DNA from: Halobacteriales archaeon
GTDB taxonomy: Archaea; Halobacteriota; Halobacteria; Halorutilales; JAHENH01
Length of the DNA stretch: 64,000 bases
Assembly: GCA_018609935.1 (NCBI GenBank)
Contig: JAHENH010000100.1
Coordinates: 15,449 to 79,448 of the forward strand
Direction of reading: 5' to 3'
The position numbers were made by a program, and so were the translations under genes. The notes below the pieces were generated by a model. The model was not told the DNA's origin. It saw only the letters and a list, made by a program, of their open reading frames with translations, and searched no databases. Below are positions 1-9,142 of the stretch, piece by piece. Positions within the stretch are counted from its first letter, which is position 1. Each line of letters starts with the position of its first letter.

Positions 1-1994
1 AAGAAGCGTTTGACCTAGAAGACCTGGGTTCTAAACAAGCATTTAGGTTAAGTAAAAAATATGATATTCCTCTTCATCCAAACTATTCGTATCTATGGAG
101 TGAGATTAACGGAGAGGAATATAAAAAGCTGGCAGAAATAATTGATAAAAGAGAAGCTAAGAGAGGGGAAAATGTTGTATTGGAAGAAGGTATATCAGAT
201 ATACTAGAAAAACTCCTTGTACCTCATATACAAAATAACAATGAAAATATTGAGGTTTCGCCTGACTATTTTTTTGTTTTAAAGAAATGCTTAGATAGTA
301 AAGTTGTAGAGATAGAAGATACATTGAAAGTTGTATCTGAAGTTTCTGGTGTTAAAATATATGATAGGGCTTCTACAAGGGTTGGGGCTAGAATGGGTAG
401 GCCTGAAAAATCTAAACCACGTGAACTAAGCCCTCCAGTACATTCTCTTTTCCCTATCGGGGAGGCTGGTGGTTCTCAAAGAGATATTGAAAAGGCTGCA
501 GAAAAAAGAAGTATAGAAGTTGAGGTGGGAGTTCAAAGATGTAATGAATGTGGTAGAGAAGAATATAAGTCGGTTTGTCCATGTGGAGGTAGACGATATC
601 CAATAAAAAAATGTCCTGAATGTGAAAAAGAAATAGAAGATGATAAATGTCCTAGATGTGATAAATCCCCGACATCTATTGAAGAAGTTGATCTAAATAT
701 TAGTGGGGAGTTAAGAGATTCCCTAAAAAATGTACAGGAAAGAAAGACTAGTTTTGATACATTAAAAGGTGTTAAGGGTTTAACATCAGAAGATAAGACC
801 CCTGAACCTCTTGAAAAGGGAATTCTTAGAGCGAAATATGACCTAAGTGTATTCAAAGATGGGACGATAAGATATGATACAACTGATCTTCCCTTAACTT
901 CTTTTAGACCTGACGAAATAGATGTTTCTTTAGAAAAACTATATGATCTTGGATATAAGGAAGATCTATATGGTGATAGTTTAGAACGTGAAAGCCAACT
1001 TGTTGAGTTGAAGCCACAGGATATAGTTGTTAGTTCAGAATGTGGTGAACATCTTGTTAAAGTAGCTGGCTTTATAGATGAATTGCTCGAAAAATATTAT
1101 GGATATGATTCATACTATAACATAGAAGATAGAAACGAGTTAATTGGTGAATTAATAGTTGGACTAGCTCCACATACAAGTGCAGGTGTTTTAGGTAGGA
1201 TATTAGGTTTTACAGATTCATCAGTATGTTATGCACACCCTTTTTTCCATGCTTCAAAGAGGCGGAACTGTGACGGTGATGAAGATTCAGTTATGCTTCT
1301 TATGGATGGATTATTAAATTTTTCCAAATCTTTCCTACCTGATAGAAGAGGGGGTAGAATGGATGCACCATTAGTTTTGACTTCAAAAATAGATCCAGAA
1401 GAAGTGGACGATGAAGCATATAATATAGATAAAGTAGAGAATTATCCAGTAAGTTTTTATGAAGATGCCATAGAGGGAAAAAATCCTAAAAAAGTAGATG
1501 TAGATATAGCAGGAAGTTCTATGTCAAATCTTTTCCATACATTAGAGACAACAAAAATAGATTCTGGGCCACCAGAGTCTATATATAAAACTTTAGGAAG
1601 TATGGAGGAAAAAGCAGAAGCTCAACTTAAACTTGCGCGTAAACTCAGATCTGTAGATGAAAAAAACGTTGCTGAGCTCGTATTAGAATCACATTTCTTA
1701 CCTGACCTTGAAGGTAACTTAAGGGCATTTTCTCAACAGGAATTTAGATGCACATCCTGTAATAAAAAGTATAGGAGGCCACCACTTTCTGGAGGATGCC
1801 AATGTGGAGGAGAGCTAACATTAACTGTACATGAAGGCTCTGTACGGAAATATCTAGGAATAGCGCTCAGAGTAGCGAAAAAATACAATGTTTCAAACTA
1901 TACACTAGAAAGAATAGAACAACTTGAACGTAGAATAGATAGCGTGTTTCAAAATGATAAAGAAAGACAGTCAGGAATAGAAGAATTCATATAG
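1..1994 (+). CDS. polC: DNA polymerase D (Pol II) large subunit DP2, C-terminal part
   Basis: Catalytic subunit of the archaeal replicative D-family polymerase, which works with exonuclease subunit DP1. The gene is cut by the left edge: the frame is open from base 3, so the ATG at 180 is internal and about 663 C-terminal residues are visible of a family protein usually 1100-1200 long. Seen: the GARMGRPEK motif followed by HSLFPIG; two CxxC clusters near 540-665 (CNEC, CPC, CPEC, CPRC); the catalytic NCDGDED motif at 1266-1286 with the metal-binding aspartates; and a C-terminal zinc ribbon (CTSC then CQC) near 1750-1810. DP2 genes often carry an intein near the catalytic motif; none is present in this part. 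hjc follows after 54 bases, a sensible recombination/replication neighbour. Confidence 0.95.
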   Translation, partial: EAFDLEDLGSKQAFRLSKKYDIPLHPNYSYLWSEINGEEYKKLAEIIDKREAKRGENVVLEEGISDILEKLLVPHIQNNNENIEVSPDYFFVLKKCLDSKVVEIEDTLKVVSEVSGVKIYDRASTRVGARMGRPEKSKPRELSPPVHSLFPIGEAGGSQRDIEKAAEKRSIEVEVGVQRCNECGREEYKSVCPCGGRRYPIKKCPECEKEIEDDKCPRCDKSPTSIEEVDLNISGELRDSLKNVQERKTSFDTLKGVKGLTSEDKTPEPLEKGILRAKYDLSVFKDGTIRYDTTDLPLTSFRPDEIDVSLEKLYDLGYKEDLYGDSLERESQLVELKPQDIVVSSECGEHLVKVAGFIDELLEKYYGYDSYYNIEDRNELIGELIVGLAPHTSAGVLGRILGFTDSSVCYAHPFFHASKRRNCDGDEDSVMLLMDGLLNFSKSFLPDRRGGRMDAPLVLTSKIDPEEVDDEAYNIDKVENYPVSFYEDAIEGKNPKKVDVDIAGSSMSNLFHTLETTKIDSGPPESIYKTLGSMEEKAEAQLKLARKLRSVDEKNVAELVLESHFLPDLEGNLRAFSQQEFRCTSCNKKYRRPPLSGGCQCGGELTLTVHEGSVRKYLGIALRVAKKYNVSNYTLERIEQLERRIDSVFQNDKERQSGIEEFI

Positions 1995-2048
1995 CCTAAA
2001 AAGACAAAAAAAATAAAAATAAAATGTTTAACACCTTATATTTGATAG

Positions 2049-2462
2049 ATGTCTAGTTCACGTAAAGGTGATAATAGAGAACGTGAATTGGTTGATCTAT
2101 TCTGGGAAGCAGGTTTTGGGTCAATTAGAGTTCCAGCATCAGGAAGTTCCACTAAGAGACCTCTACCAGATATTGTAGCAGGAAATGGAGAACGGTATAT
2201 TGCAATTGAATCAAAATCCAGTAGTACAGATGTTATATATATAAAAGGAGGGGAAATAGATGCGTTATTAGAATTTTCACATAGGTTTGACGCATATGCT
2301 AGGATAGGTGTACGTTTTGACCGTGAAAAATGGAGGTTTTTCCATCCTAACGATCTTTACACTACAGATAAAGGAAATTATAGAGTTAAAAAAGAAAAAG
2401 CACTCAAAGATGGGGAAGATTTCCAAGAATTAATCGGAAATTCAAAACAGACAAAGATATAG
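2049..2462 (+). CDS. hjc: Holliday junction resolvase Hjc
   Basis: Archaeal Holliday junction endonuclease that cuts four-way DNA junctions during recombination and fork repair. At 137 aa it has the normal family length. The nuclease-fold residues are visible in order: Glu in RERELVDLF near residue 12, Asp in PLPDIVAG near residue 38, and the E-x-K pair in AIESKSS near residue 55. The basic N-terminus ([11 protein letters not shown]) is typical. The ATG is the only good start. It follows polC by 54 bases and could share its transcript. In Sulfolobus Hjc works with the PIN-ATPase PINA, whose homolog lies at 12.3 kb here. Confidence 0.92.
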   Translation: MSSSRKGDNRERELVDLFWEAGFGSIRVPASGSSTKRPLPDIVAGNGERYIAIESKSSSTDVIYIKGGEIDALLEFSHRFDAYARIGVRFDREKWRFFHPNDLYTTDKGNYRVKKEKALKDGEDFQELIGNSKQTKI

Positions 2463-2520
2463 ATAGGAAAAACATTCCTTAACCTACTATCTATTTAGAA
2501 ACAAAAATATAAATAGAAAA

Positions 2521-2934
2521 ATGAAAGAAGAATTTATATTTGAATTAAAGATAAGGGATAGTCATAGTAGCTCCGATAAATATGGTGAAATTATAGATAA
2601 GATACGTAAAGAGTTTGATCAAGAAATAGAAAAATCTGAAACAGTTGAAAAACCTGATGAATCTATTGGATGGGATACTATAGGGAGGTTCACTATTGGA
2701 GATAAAGAGTTCCTTACTGATCTTTATAGATTTATAGAGTCCAAAGAAGATGTATATAGACCTGGTTTAATAAAAAGAAAAGATGGTGGAGAGATATACG
2801 CTATAGATTCGGATGAAAAAGAGATACAGGAAGCTGGTGGAGATATCATAGGAGAAGTTGGAGACCATCTACTAGTTGAGATACCAACAGACCAGATATC
2901 TAAACTTTTAGATTTTGACAGCCTAAAAAAATAA
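2521..2934 (+). CDS. Hypothetical protein, 137 aa
   Basis: I do not recognise this protein. It is soluble and charged with no signal peptide or membrane segment. The N-terminal half looks like an alpha/beta unit with a helix of the form GEIIDKIRKEFDQEIEK; the C-terminal half has short strands (GEIYAID, HLLVEIP) separated by acidic turns. It has no cysteines and no recognisable catalytic motif. It lies 58 bases after hjc on the same strand and 41 bases before tRNA-Gly, so it may end the polC-hjc transcript. Codon use resembles its neighbours, which supports a real gene. Confidence 0.7.
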   Translation: MKEEFIFELKIRDSHSSSDKYGEIIDKIRKEFDQEIEKSETVEKPDESIGWDTIGRFTIGDKEFLTDLYRFIESKEDVYRPGLIKRKDGGEIYAIDSDEKEIQEAGGDIIGEVGDHLLVEIPTDQISKLLDFDSLKK

Positions 2935-2975
2935 TCAACTATTGTCGTCAAAAAACATTAAAATATAGAGAATAT

Positions 2976-3046
2976 GCGCTGGTGGTCTAGTGGTATGACA
3001 CAGCCTTCCCAAGGCTGTATCGCGGGTTCAAATCCCGCCCAGCGCA
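2976..3046 (+). tRNA. tRNA-Gly (CCC)
   Basis: Complete 71-nt cloverleaf: acceptor GCGCTGG paired with CCAGCGC, discriminator A, D-arm closing on GTC/GAC, anticodon stem CAGCC/GGCTG around loop TTCCCAA (anticodon CCC), and T-arm GCGGG/CCCGC with TTCAAAT. CCA is not encoded. No intron. Confidence 0.97.
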
Positions 3047-3223
3047 ATATATAATATCGGTATATTTCAATGTATTTTCATTTATTGTATCCACTTTTAC
3101 TTTATCGAAAAGATAGATTAAATAGTATAAGAAAAAGTTATGATTATTTTTTATTTTTTTGGAAGTTACGTTTTTATTAAAGAAAAATAAATATACATTT
3201 ATAGTATTTTAAGTTTTGACATA

Positions 3224-4732
3224 ATGGGTAAATCAGATATTGTATCTGATGTAGCTGATGTTTTAAATGTTGATCAAGATAGATTTATGGATAAAGTAAA
3301 GGATGATAGTGAATTTATTAAGTCTGAAATATATAAAGGGACTTTCGATAATGCTCAAAGTATTATAGGGCTTGAATATGAGCTTTATTCAGTAGATAGC
3401 TCTAGTTACCAGCTTAAGCGTTTCCCTCGTCGTATTCTTTCCCTGATAGGATTTGAAAAAGAACTTGGTCTTCATAATATAGAGATGAATACAAACCCTC
3501 AGCCTCTTAATAAATATGGTTTGAAGGCACAAGAGATGGAAGTTAAATCACGTGTTTCTACTGCTATTAATAGGACAAAAGCTGAAGATATAAAACTGGT
3601 GAGTGATGGTATATGGACCATTCCTCCTATAGGAGAAAGTTCTGTGGATTATCTCACAAAAACTGTAAAAGATGATGGCATTAATATTGGAGTTAATATG
3701 AGTGATTCAGCTAGATATCATGCTATGGCAAACACTGATGTATCTGCAGGTATGGAGATAGATACCTCCTTTGTTAGTCTTAGTTCTAATTCAATAATGC
3801 CTGAGAGCTTGATTACGTCTATACAGCCACATTACCAAGTCCCTCGTGCTATAGATCTTCCAGTTTATTTTAGATATGCTATACGTATAGCAGGTCCTTT
3901 ACTTGCTTTAGCTGTAAATTCTCCGTTTTTTCCACCTGATCTCTATGATGAAGGTGTAAATCCTGAGGAAATACTTGATGGACATATTAAAGAAAACAGG
4001 ATAAAGATTTTTGAAACTGTTATGAATCCAGAGAATGATAGAAAAGTAAAATTTCCTGAAGATATTGGTTCAATAGAGGAAGCTATAGATAGAATAGTTG
4101 AAGATAAAGTGTTTGCGGCTATGCCTGTTAATAAAGGTAATAGGTTTGATGACGAGTTCGTACATTTTAAGATGAAACATGGAACTTATTGGAGGTGGAT
4201 TAGACCAGTATTTACTGGTAAAACAAGATCACAGGCAAATTCTCGAATTGAGTTTAGACCTCTTCCAAGTCAGCCTACTATACGTGACACAATAGCTTTC
4301 CAGATAGTTTTTGCTGGATTTCTTGAAAAAATCTCTACACGAGAACATCCTGTAAAAAATCTAGGTTGGGAAGATGCTAAAACTAATTTTTATTCTGCTA
4401 TGAAAGACGGATTTGATGCAGACCTCAAATGGATAACAAAAGACGGAGATAAAACAGATGATAATAAAACTATATTTAAAGATATATTAGATACTTCCAA
4501 AGAAGGTCTTGAAAGATCTAATATTTCTGAAAGAAAATCAAAATATTATCTACAGCCTATTCGTTCACGTGTACAGAATAGTATAACTCCTGCATCTTGG
4601 AAACATAAAATAGTTAAAAGAGAAATCCAAGACGGTAAAACACTAAAAGATGCTATATATAAGATGCAACATAGATATATAGAAAACCAAGAAAAAACAC
4701 TTATTGAAGGAAGTTTTCTAGAGTGGACCTGA
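3224..4732 (+). CDS. GCS2-family glutamate-cysteine ligase-like protein
   Basis: Carboxylate-amine ligase of the GCS2 superfamily, probably joining glutamate to cysteine. Gamma-glutamylcysteine replaces glutathione as low-molecular-weight thiol in Haloarchaea, so that role is plausible but not proven. Seen: the GCS2 beta-strand IGLEYELYSVD near residue 50, the metal-site segment NIEMNTNPQPLN near 87, a run around TSIQPHYQVP near 205, and the late NSRIEFRPLPSQPT segment near 345. At 502 aa it is longer than bacterial YbdK (about 370), matching a larger archaeal subfamily. It stands alone between two tRNAs. Its TGA stop lies in the motif tgaactacacc, which resembles the outer edge of degenerate IS1341-type right ends elsewhere in the window. 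Exact substrate uncertain. Confidence 0.75.
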   Translation: MGKSDIVSDVADVLNVDQDRFMDKVKDDSEFIKSEIYKGTFDNAQSIIGLEYELYSVDSSSYQLKRFPRRILSLIGFEKELGLHNIEMNTNPQPLNKYGLKAQEMEVKSRVSTAINRTKAEDIKLVSDGIWTIPPIGESSVDYLTKTVKDDGINIGVNMSDSARYHAMANTDVSAGMEIDTSFVSLSSNSIMPESLITSIQPHYQVPRAIDLPVYFRYAIRIAGPLLALAVNSPFFPPDLYDEGVNPEEILDGHIKENRIKIFETVMNPENDRKVKFPEDIGSIEEAIDRIVEDKVFAAMPVNKGNRFDDEFVHFKMKHGTYWRWIRPVFTGKTRSQANSRIEFRPLPSQPTIRDTIAFQIVFAGFLEKISTREHPVKNLGWEDAKTNFYSAMKDGFDADLKWITKDGDKTDDNKTIFKDILDTSKEGLERSNISERKSKYYLQPIRSRVQNSITPASWKHKIVKREIQDGKTLKDAIYKMQHRYIENQEKTLIEGSFLEWT

Positions 4733-4790
4733 ACTACACCTAACTTGTTCATTTATTAGGGAAGAAATGTCTACTGTCCGCAAACATAAG
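4729..4790 (-). mobile_element. Possible IS605/IS1341 right-end scrap at gene stop
   Basis: The first 23 bases after the GCS2 reading frame (tgaactacacctaacttg, then ttcat) match the outer part of the better preserved TnpB right end at 47014, which reads tgaactacccctacctaact and then cactttgttcat. If homologous, the ligase stop codon comes from the element. No tnpB coding sequence is left here. The case rests on short similarity. Confidence 0.35.
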
Positions 4791-4838
4791 ATAGAAAAAA
4801 GGCAGATTTTAATAAACTCAAAAAATAAATATATTGTT

Positions 4839-4911
4839 GGGAAAGTGGGGTAGCTTGGAATCCTCGCGCGTTTGGGGCGCGCAGACCCCGGTTCAAATCC
4901 GGGCTTTCCCA
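4839..4911 (+). tRNA. tRNA-Pro (TGG)
   Basis: Complete 73-nt cloverleaf: acceptor GGGAAAG/CTTTCCC, discriminator A, anticodon stem GCGCG/CGCGC with loop TTTGGGG (anticodon TGG), T-arm CCCGG/CCGGG. CCA is not encoded and there is no intron. The GC-rich anticodon stem stands out sharply from the AT-rich flanks. Confidence 0.97.
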
Positions 4912-5053
4912 TCTATCTATTTTTGTGTTATATATTGTATTTTTCTTTTTTTATTCTATGAAATAAAGTAATTTAATTTGTGTTAATTTCCTCTTTTATT
5001 TCAGTATTAGATCAGCAATAATGTAAATAGTGGAGATAGTTTTTTTGTATTAG

Positions 5054-5845
5054 ATGCATATGTTTTATTATCTGATGTTTGGGCCTGAACTTGGATTAGC
5101 TATATTTTTTATTATAGGTGTATTCAGTAGTGTACATTGTCTTGGTATGTGTGGTCCATTAATAACTCTATATTCAGATAGAGGAGGGTTTTCTGAGGAT
5201 AAGACTCAATGGAGGGATATACGACAGCATCTCTTTTTTAATCTGGGAAGAACTATAAGTTATGCATTTATTGGTGTTTTGATTGGAGGTATAGGTATGG
5301 TTGTATTTGATGTTGCAGCAGTTGCATCTATAGTTGATTTAGTACGTGGAGTTTCAGGTTTATTAATTGGTGTCTTTATTATTATAACTGGAATTACATA
5401 TATTAGATCTGGTACTACACTTAATATACCATCGATAAATATGTCTGTACCATTTCTTGAAAAGTGGTTTTCCCGTGTTAGATCTTTTTTAACAAGCCAT
5501 ATAGATAATTGGGTTAATGGTCCCCGTATTGTAGGTCTTGGAATGATACATGGTATTCTTCCATGTCCAGTTATCTATCCTGCTTATATGTATGCTTTTG
5601 TTCAGGGTTCACCTATTTTTGGTGGTTTATCTTTGGCTGCTCTTGGTTTAGGAACTATTCCTACACTTTTTTCATATGGTGTTATTTTAGAATCTGTAAA
5701 TACTCAGATACGTATGAAGCTACATAGGGGTCTTGGAGTTTCCTTTATATTGTTAGGATATATTCCCCTCTCTATGGGTTTGGTGGCGTTAGGTTTTCAG
5801 GTTCCACATCTTGATATACCTATATATCAGCCTTTGGCAGGATAA
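5054..5845 (+). CDS. SafE/UreH-like (DsbD-2 type) membrane transport protein
   Basis: Polytopic membrane protein of the sulfite-exporter/UreH-like/DsbD-2 group. Near residue 28 it has the hallmark SSVHCLGMCGP in the first helix, repeated in degenerate form as HGILPCPV near residue 169. This is the two-fold Cys-Gly-Pro pattern of proteins found next to copper-exporting ATPases in oxidase assembly loci. About six hydrophobic helices can be counted. It ends two bases before the copper P-type ATPase starts, so the two form a tight operon and the natural inference is copper (or other metal) handling for the copper enzyme encoded convergently at 9.1-11.6 kb. The substrate is not shown by the sequence. 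The upstream gap from tRNA-Pro shows nothing coding. Confidence 0.82.
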   Translation: MHMFYYLMFGPELGLAIFFIIGVFSSVHCLGMCGPLITLYSDRGGFSEDKTQWRDIRQHLFFNLGRTISYAFIGVLIGGIGMVVFDVAAVASIVDLVRGVSGLLIGVFIIITGITYIRSGTTLNIPSINMSVPFLEKWFSRVRSFLTSHIDNWVNGPRIVGLGMIHGILPCPVIYPAYMYAFVQGSPIFGGLSLAALGLGTIPTLFSYGVILESVNTQIRMKLHRGLGVSFILLGYIPLSMGLVALGFQVPHLDIPIYQPLAG

Positions 5846-5847
5846 TT

Positions 5848-8343
5848 ATGTCAGAATGTAAACTTTGCGGTCTTCAAACTCCTAAAGATCCGGTTACTGA
5901 CTCCGGCATAGAAGGGGAGTTTTGTTGTAGAGGATGTTTAGAAGTTACACGTTATATGGGTGAAGTTGAAGAGTTTGATATAAGTGAAGACAGAATAAAA
6001 GACAATCAAAAAATAGAGGATGGTTCTGAAATACCAGAGAATTCTGACACTGTCTATTTTTCCGTTGAGGGTCTACATTGTTCTGCCTGTGAGATATTTA
6101 TTGAAAAAAAAGCTAAAGAAAAGAAAGGAGTTATAGATGTCGATGTTAGCTATACTAGTGAAACTGCAAAAATAATCTATGATCCCAGTATAGTGGATAG
6201 GTCTGGTCTTCCTAGTGTTATTGAGCGACTTGGATATAATGTTCAATTTTTAGATAAAAATAGACAAAAAACTGATTTTAGCTCTGATTTTACTGACAGT
6301 TCCCATGTTTTAGTTGGTAGTATCCTAGGAATGATAGTCATGTTGATGTATGGTGTTTTTCTATATCCTTCCTATATGGACTTTTCTCCCATGATGAAGA
6401 TGGGTGTATTAATAGTATCTTTGGTTTTGGGTATGGCATATTGTGGTGTAGCATTTATTCTTTTATATGATATTATACGTGGTCTGTTTTTGTTGGTGAT
6501 ACTTCAGGGATTTGCTCTTATAGTTATTTTTAGCTCTAATATATTGACAGCTTCTCTTGTTTTGTCGATTGTATTATTATCTGCTAGTATTGTTGTGTTT
6601 TATACTGGATATCCATTCTTTAAAGGGGCTTATATAAGTTTAGTTGGAGGGTATCCCACTATGGATCTACTTATAACACTGGCAGTTTTTGCAGCATATA
6701 GTTATTCTGTTATAATGTATTTTCTAGGAAGTATTGAGGTATATTTTGATATAGCTGTAATGATTGTGTTAGTTGTAACATTAGGAAATAAAGTTGAAAA
6801 TCGTATTAAAAAATCAGCTTTAGATAGGGTTAGTGAGTTTACAGATAATACAAATACTGATGTAAATCGTAGACTACCAGATGGAGGTATAGAATCTGTT
6901 CGGGTTGAAAATATAGATCCCTATGATGAAGTTGTTGTAGGTCCTGGTGAACGTATTCCTTTAGATGGTGAAATTATTGAGGGATCAGCTACTGTAGATG
7001 AGTCTTTAATTACAGGTGAATCTATACCTGAAACTAAAAAGCCTGGTGATGTCGTTAAAGGAGGTACAATGGTTTCCGATAATACAATAATAATTAATGT
7101 AGGGGAAAATACTGAATCCACAATTGATAGGCTAGTCGAATTAGTCTGGAATATTCAAACTAGCAGTTCTAGTATTCAACAATTCGCAGATGATATAGCT
7201 GGAATCTTTGTACCATTAGTTGTTTTAATTGCTTTTCTAACTTCAATATATTATTTATTGTCCGGTACAGTCTTTAGTCTAGCAATACTTACAGGTGTTG
7301 CTGTGTTAGTTGTTTCTTGTCCATGTGCGTTTGGACTTGCCACACCACTCGCAGTTACAGGAGGTATACGTGAAATCTTAGATGAAGGAATTATAATCCG
7401 AGATGTTTCCCTGTTTGAGCGAATTAAAGATGTTGATATAGTTGTCTTTGATAAGACTGGAACTTTAACCACTGGGGAATTTACAGTTTTAGATACCGTT
7501 ACAGCAAAATCTAGCCATGAAACTCTAATAAAAAAAGCAGCCATGATAGAACAGTTTTCAAATCATCCAGTTGCTGATGCTATATATGATTATTCTGATA
7601 ATATACCAAGAAATGTTGTTTCTAATATAGAAAATAAAACTCAAGGTATATCTGGAACTGTCGATGGATCAAAAATACAGGTTGGTAATTTCAACCTATT
7701 TGAAACAAAAAATTGGAAATTTCCTGATGAACTTAAAAAACAATACCATATGGCAAATTCAAGCCATAACTCTCCTGTTATTGTAGGTTGGGATGGATTA
7801 GTTAGGGGTATTATTATAGTAGGAGATAAACCCCGTAAGGATTCAACTTCAGTGATAGAAAAACTATCTAACATGGAAAAAAAGATTATTGTCTTAACTG
7901 GAGACGACAAAGTAAATGATATATTTAAAGAAAATTCTGGAATTGATTGTATATTCTCAGGTGTTCCCCCAGAAGGAAAAGTTCAAACTATCCGTAATTT
8001 TAGAAAGGAAGGAACAGTTGCTATGGTAGGAGATGGGACCAATGATGCTCCAGCTCTTGCAAGCTCAGACCTAGGTATTGCTATGGAGTCTGGAACAGAT
8101 ATTACAACAGATACTGCTGATGCTACAATTATTTCTAATGAGCTCTCATCAGTTCCAAAACTCTTCAATCTCACCAATAAAACACGTACCCGGATATGGC
8201 AAAACCTTGGATGGGCAGCCACATATAATATTGTAGCTATACCACTTGCAATCACAACAGTATTAAACCCATTATTCGCAGCGATAGCTATGGCAGCAAG
8301 TAGTTTAATAGTGGTAGGAAATTCAACCAGAAAACTTAATTAA
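5848..8343 (+). CDS. Heavy-metal (copper) translocating P1B-type ATPase
   Basis: P1B-type ATPase, most likely a copper exporter of the CcoI/CtpA/CopA group feeding copper enzymes or detoxifying Cu(I). Order of domains in 831 aa: an N-terminal zinc-finger-like segment (CKLC at 4-7, FCCRGC at 25-30) typical of CcoI-like pumps; a heavy-metal-associated domain with CSAC at 78-81; membrane helices; the actuator motif TGES near residue 388; the transport motif CPC at 491-493; the phosphorylation motif DKTGT starting at Asp535; and the hinge GDGTNDAP near residue 728. All catalytic motifs are intact. It follows the SafE-like protein by two bases, indicating translational coupling. The converging heme-copper operon suggests it serves CuA/CuB metallation. 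The metal is inferred from the CPC motif and context. Confidence 0.93.
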   Translation: MSECKLCGLQTPKDPVTDSGIEGEFCCRGCLEVTRYMGEVEEFDISEDRIKDNQKIEDGSEIPENSDTVYFSVEGLHCSACEIFIEKKAKEKKGVIDVDVSYTSETAKIIYDPSIVDRSGLPSVIERLGYNVQFLDKNRQKTDFSSDFTDSSHVLVGSILGMIVMLMYGVFLYPSYMDFSPMMKMGVLIVSLVLGMAYCGVAFILLYDIIRGLFLLVILQGFALIVIFSSNILTASLVLSIVLLSASIVVFYTGYPFFKGAYISLVGGYPTMDLLITLAVFAAYSYSVIMYFLGSIEVYFDIAVMIVLVVTLGNKVENRIKKSALDRVSEFTDNTNTDVNRRLPDGGIESVRVENIDPYDEVVVGPGERIPLDGEIIEGSATVDESLITGESIPETKKPGDVVKGGTMVSDNTIIINVGENTESTIDRLVELVWNIQTSSSSIQQFADDIAGIFVPLVVLIAFLTSIYYLLSGTVFSLAILTGVAVLVVSCPCAFGLATPLAVTGGIREILDEGIIIRDVSLFERIKDVDIVVFDKTGTLTTGEFTVLDTVTAKSSHETLIKKAAMIEQFSNHPVADAIYDYSDNIPRNVVSNIENKTQGISGTVDGSKIQVGNFNLFETKNWKFPDELKKQYHMANSSHNSPVIVGWDGLVRGIIIVGDKPRKDSTSVIEKLSNMEKKIIVLTGDDKVNDIFKENSGIDCIFSGVPPEGKVQTIRNFRKEGTVAMVGDGTNDAPALASSDLGIAMESGTDITTDTADATIISNELSSVPKLFNLTNKTRTRIWQNLGWAATYNIVAIPLAITTVLNPLFAAIAMAASSLIVVGNSTRKLN

Positions 8344-8413
8344 TCTATATATAAAACAGTTAATTAAATACATTTTAGTAAAAAGTTGTTTTATTTTTGG
8401 ATGTTTGATGTTT

Positions 8414-9133
8414 TTAGGTATTTTGTATTGTCCATAGTCTCCGTGTGTATCTTCTAATTAGGTTTCCTTTTTCGTCTTGTAAAGTTACTTGGAACTGTTT
8501 TGTATCTGTTATGGATTGAAGGTCTGAGCTGAGTAGGGTGAACTCAAAGGGTTTTGTGTTGTCAACTAAGATTGTTTTGGATCCACTTTGTACAAGTATT
8601 CTATCTATTCCCTTACCTCTGTTTAGATGGCAATGTATAGTTTCTGTGTTATTATTGTTTTGTGATTTTACACATACTAGGTCAGGATTTATAGCTATAG
8701 GGCTTGGCCCGCCCTCAATGGATCCAAAGTTTATTGTCATAACTCCTGGAGGGATGGTGCCTAGAACTATTACCACTGTAATAAATAGAAATAGTGCGGT
8801 TCTAGGTAGAAATTTACCTATTTTAGCTAATGTTTTCTTTTTTTTACGTAGTTTAAGAGAAAGTGGTATAACTACTATATGGTGTATTGGTCCATAAAAT
8901 ATTAAAATGAATCCATAAGCCATAGAATAATAAAGAAAATTCCAGCCGGGTTTTACTGAATATAGAATATTAGATCCTGTCCATAAGAAAAAACCTAGAA
9001 AAAACAATGCACCAGATTTAAATAATTTCCAGCTTCTGCTATTAGCAAAATAAATCCTACGCATAGTCTTCCAGCCCCCCTTCAATATACTGGATATTAT
9101 TTTTGTTGGAGGATCAGCTTGTTTTTCAGTCAT
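8414..9133 (-). CDS. Membrane protein of the heme-copper enzyme operon, function unknown
   Basis: A 239-aa membrane protein, last gene of the heme-copper operon, starting nine bases after subunit I ends. Three hydrophobic helices are visible: near residues 37-60, 66-92 (ending with IHHIVVIPLSL) and 110-130. A hydrophilic C-terminal half of about 105 residues follows, probably outside the membrane and rich in beta-strand-like stretches (HCHLNRG, KTILVDN, FQVTLQDEKG). It contains two cysteines (CVKS and HCHL). I do not recognise a family. Its place makes an accessory or assembly role for the oxidase or reductase likely, but nothing proves it. Confidence 0.75.
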   Translation of the reverse strand: MTEKQADPPTKIISSILKGGWKTMRRIYFANSRSWKLFKSGALFFLGFFLWTGSNILYSVKPGWNFLYYSMAYGFILIFYGPIHHIVVIPLSLKLRKKKKTLAKIGKFLPRTALFLFITVVIVLGTIPPGVMTINFGSIEGGPSPIAINPDLVCVKSQNNNNTETIHCHLNRGKGIDRILVQSGSKTILVDNTKPFEFTLLSSDLQSITDTKQFQVTLQDEKGNLIRRYTRRLWTIQNT

Positions 9134-9142
9134 CTAAGACTG

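Noticed and set aside
180..1994. A complete 604-aa protein starting at 180
   Set aside because: The frame is open without a stop to the left edge and the upstream residues are in frame; it is the C-terminal part of DP2.
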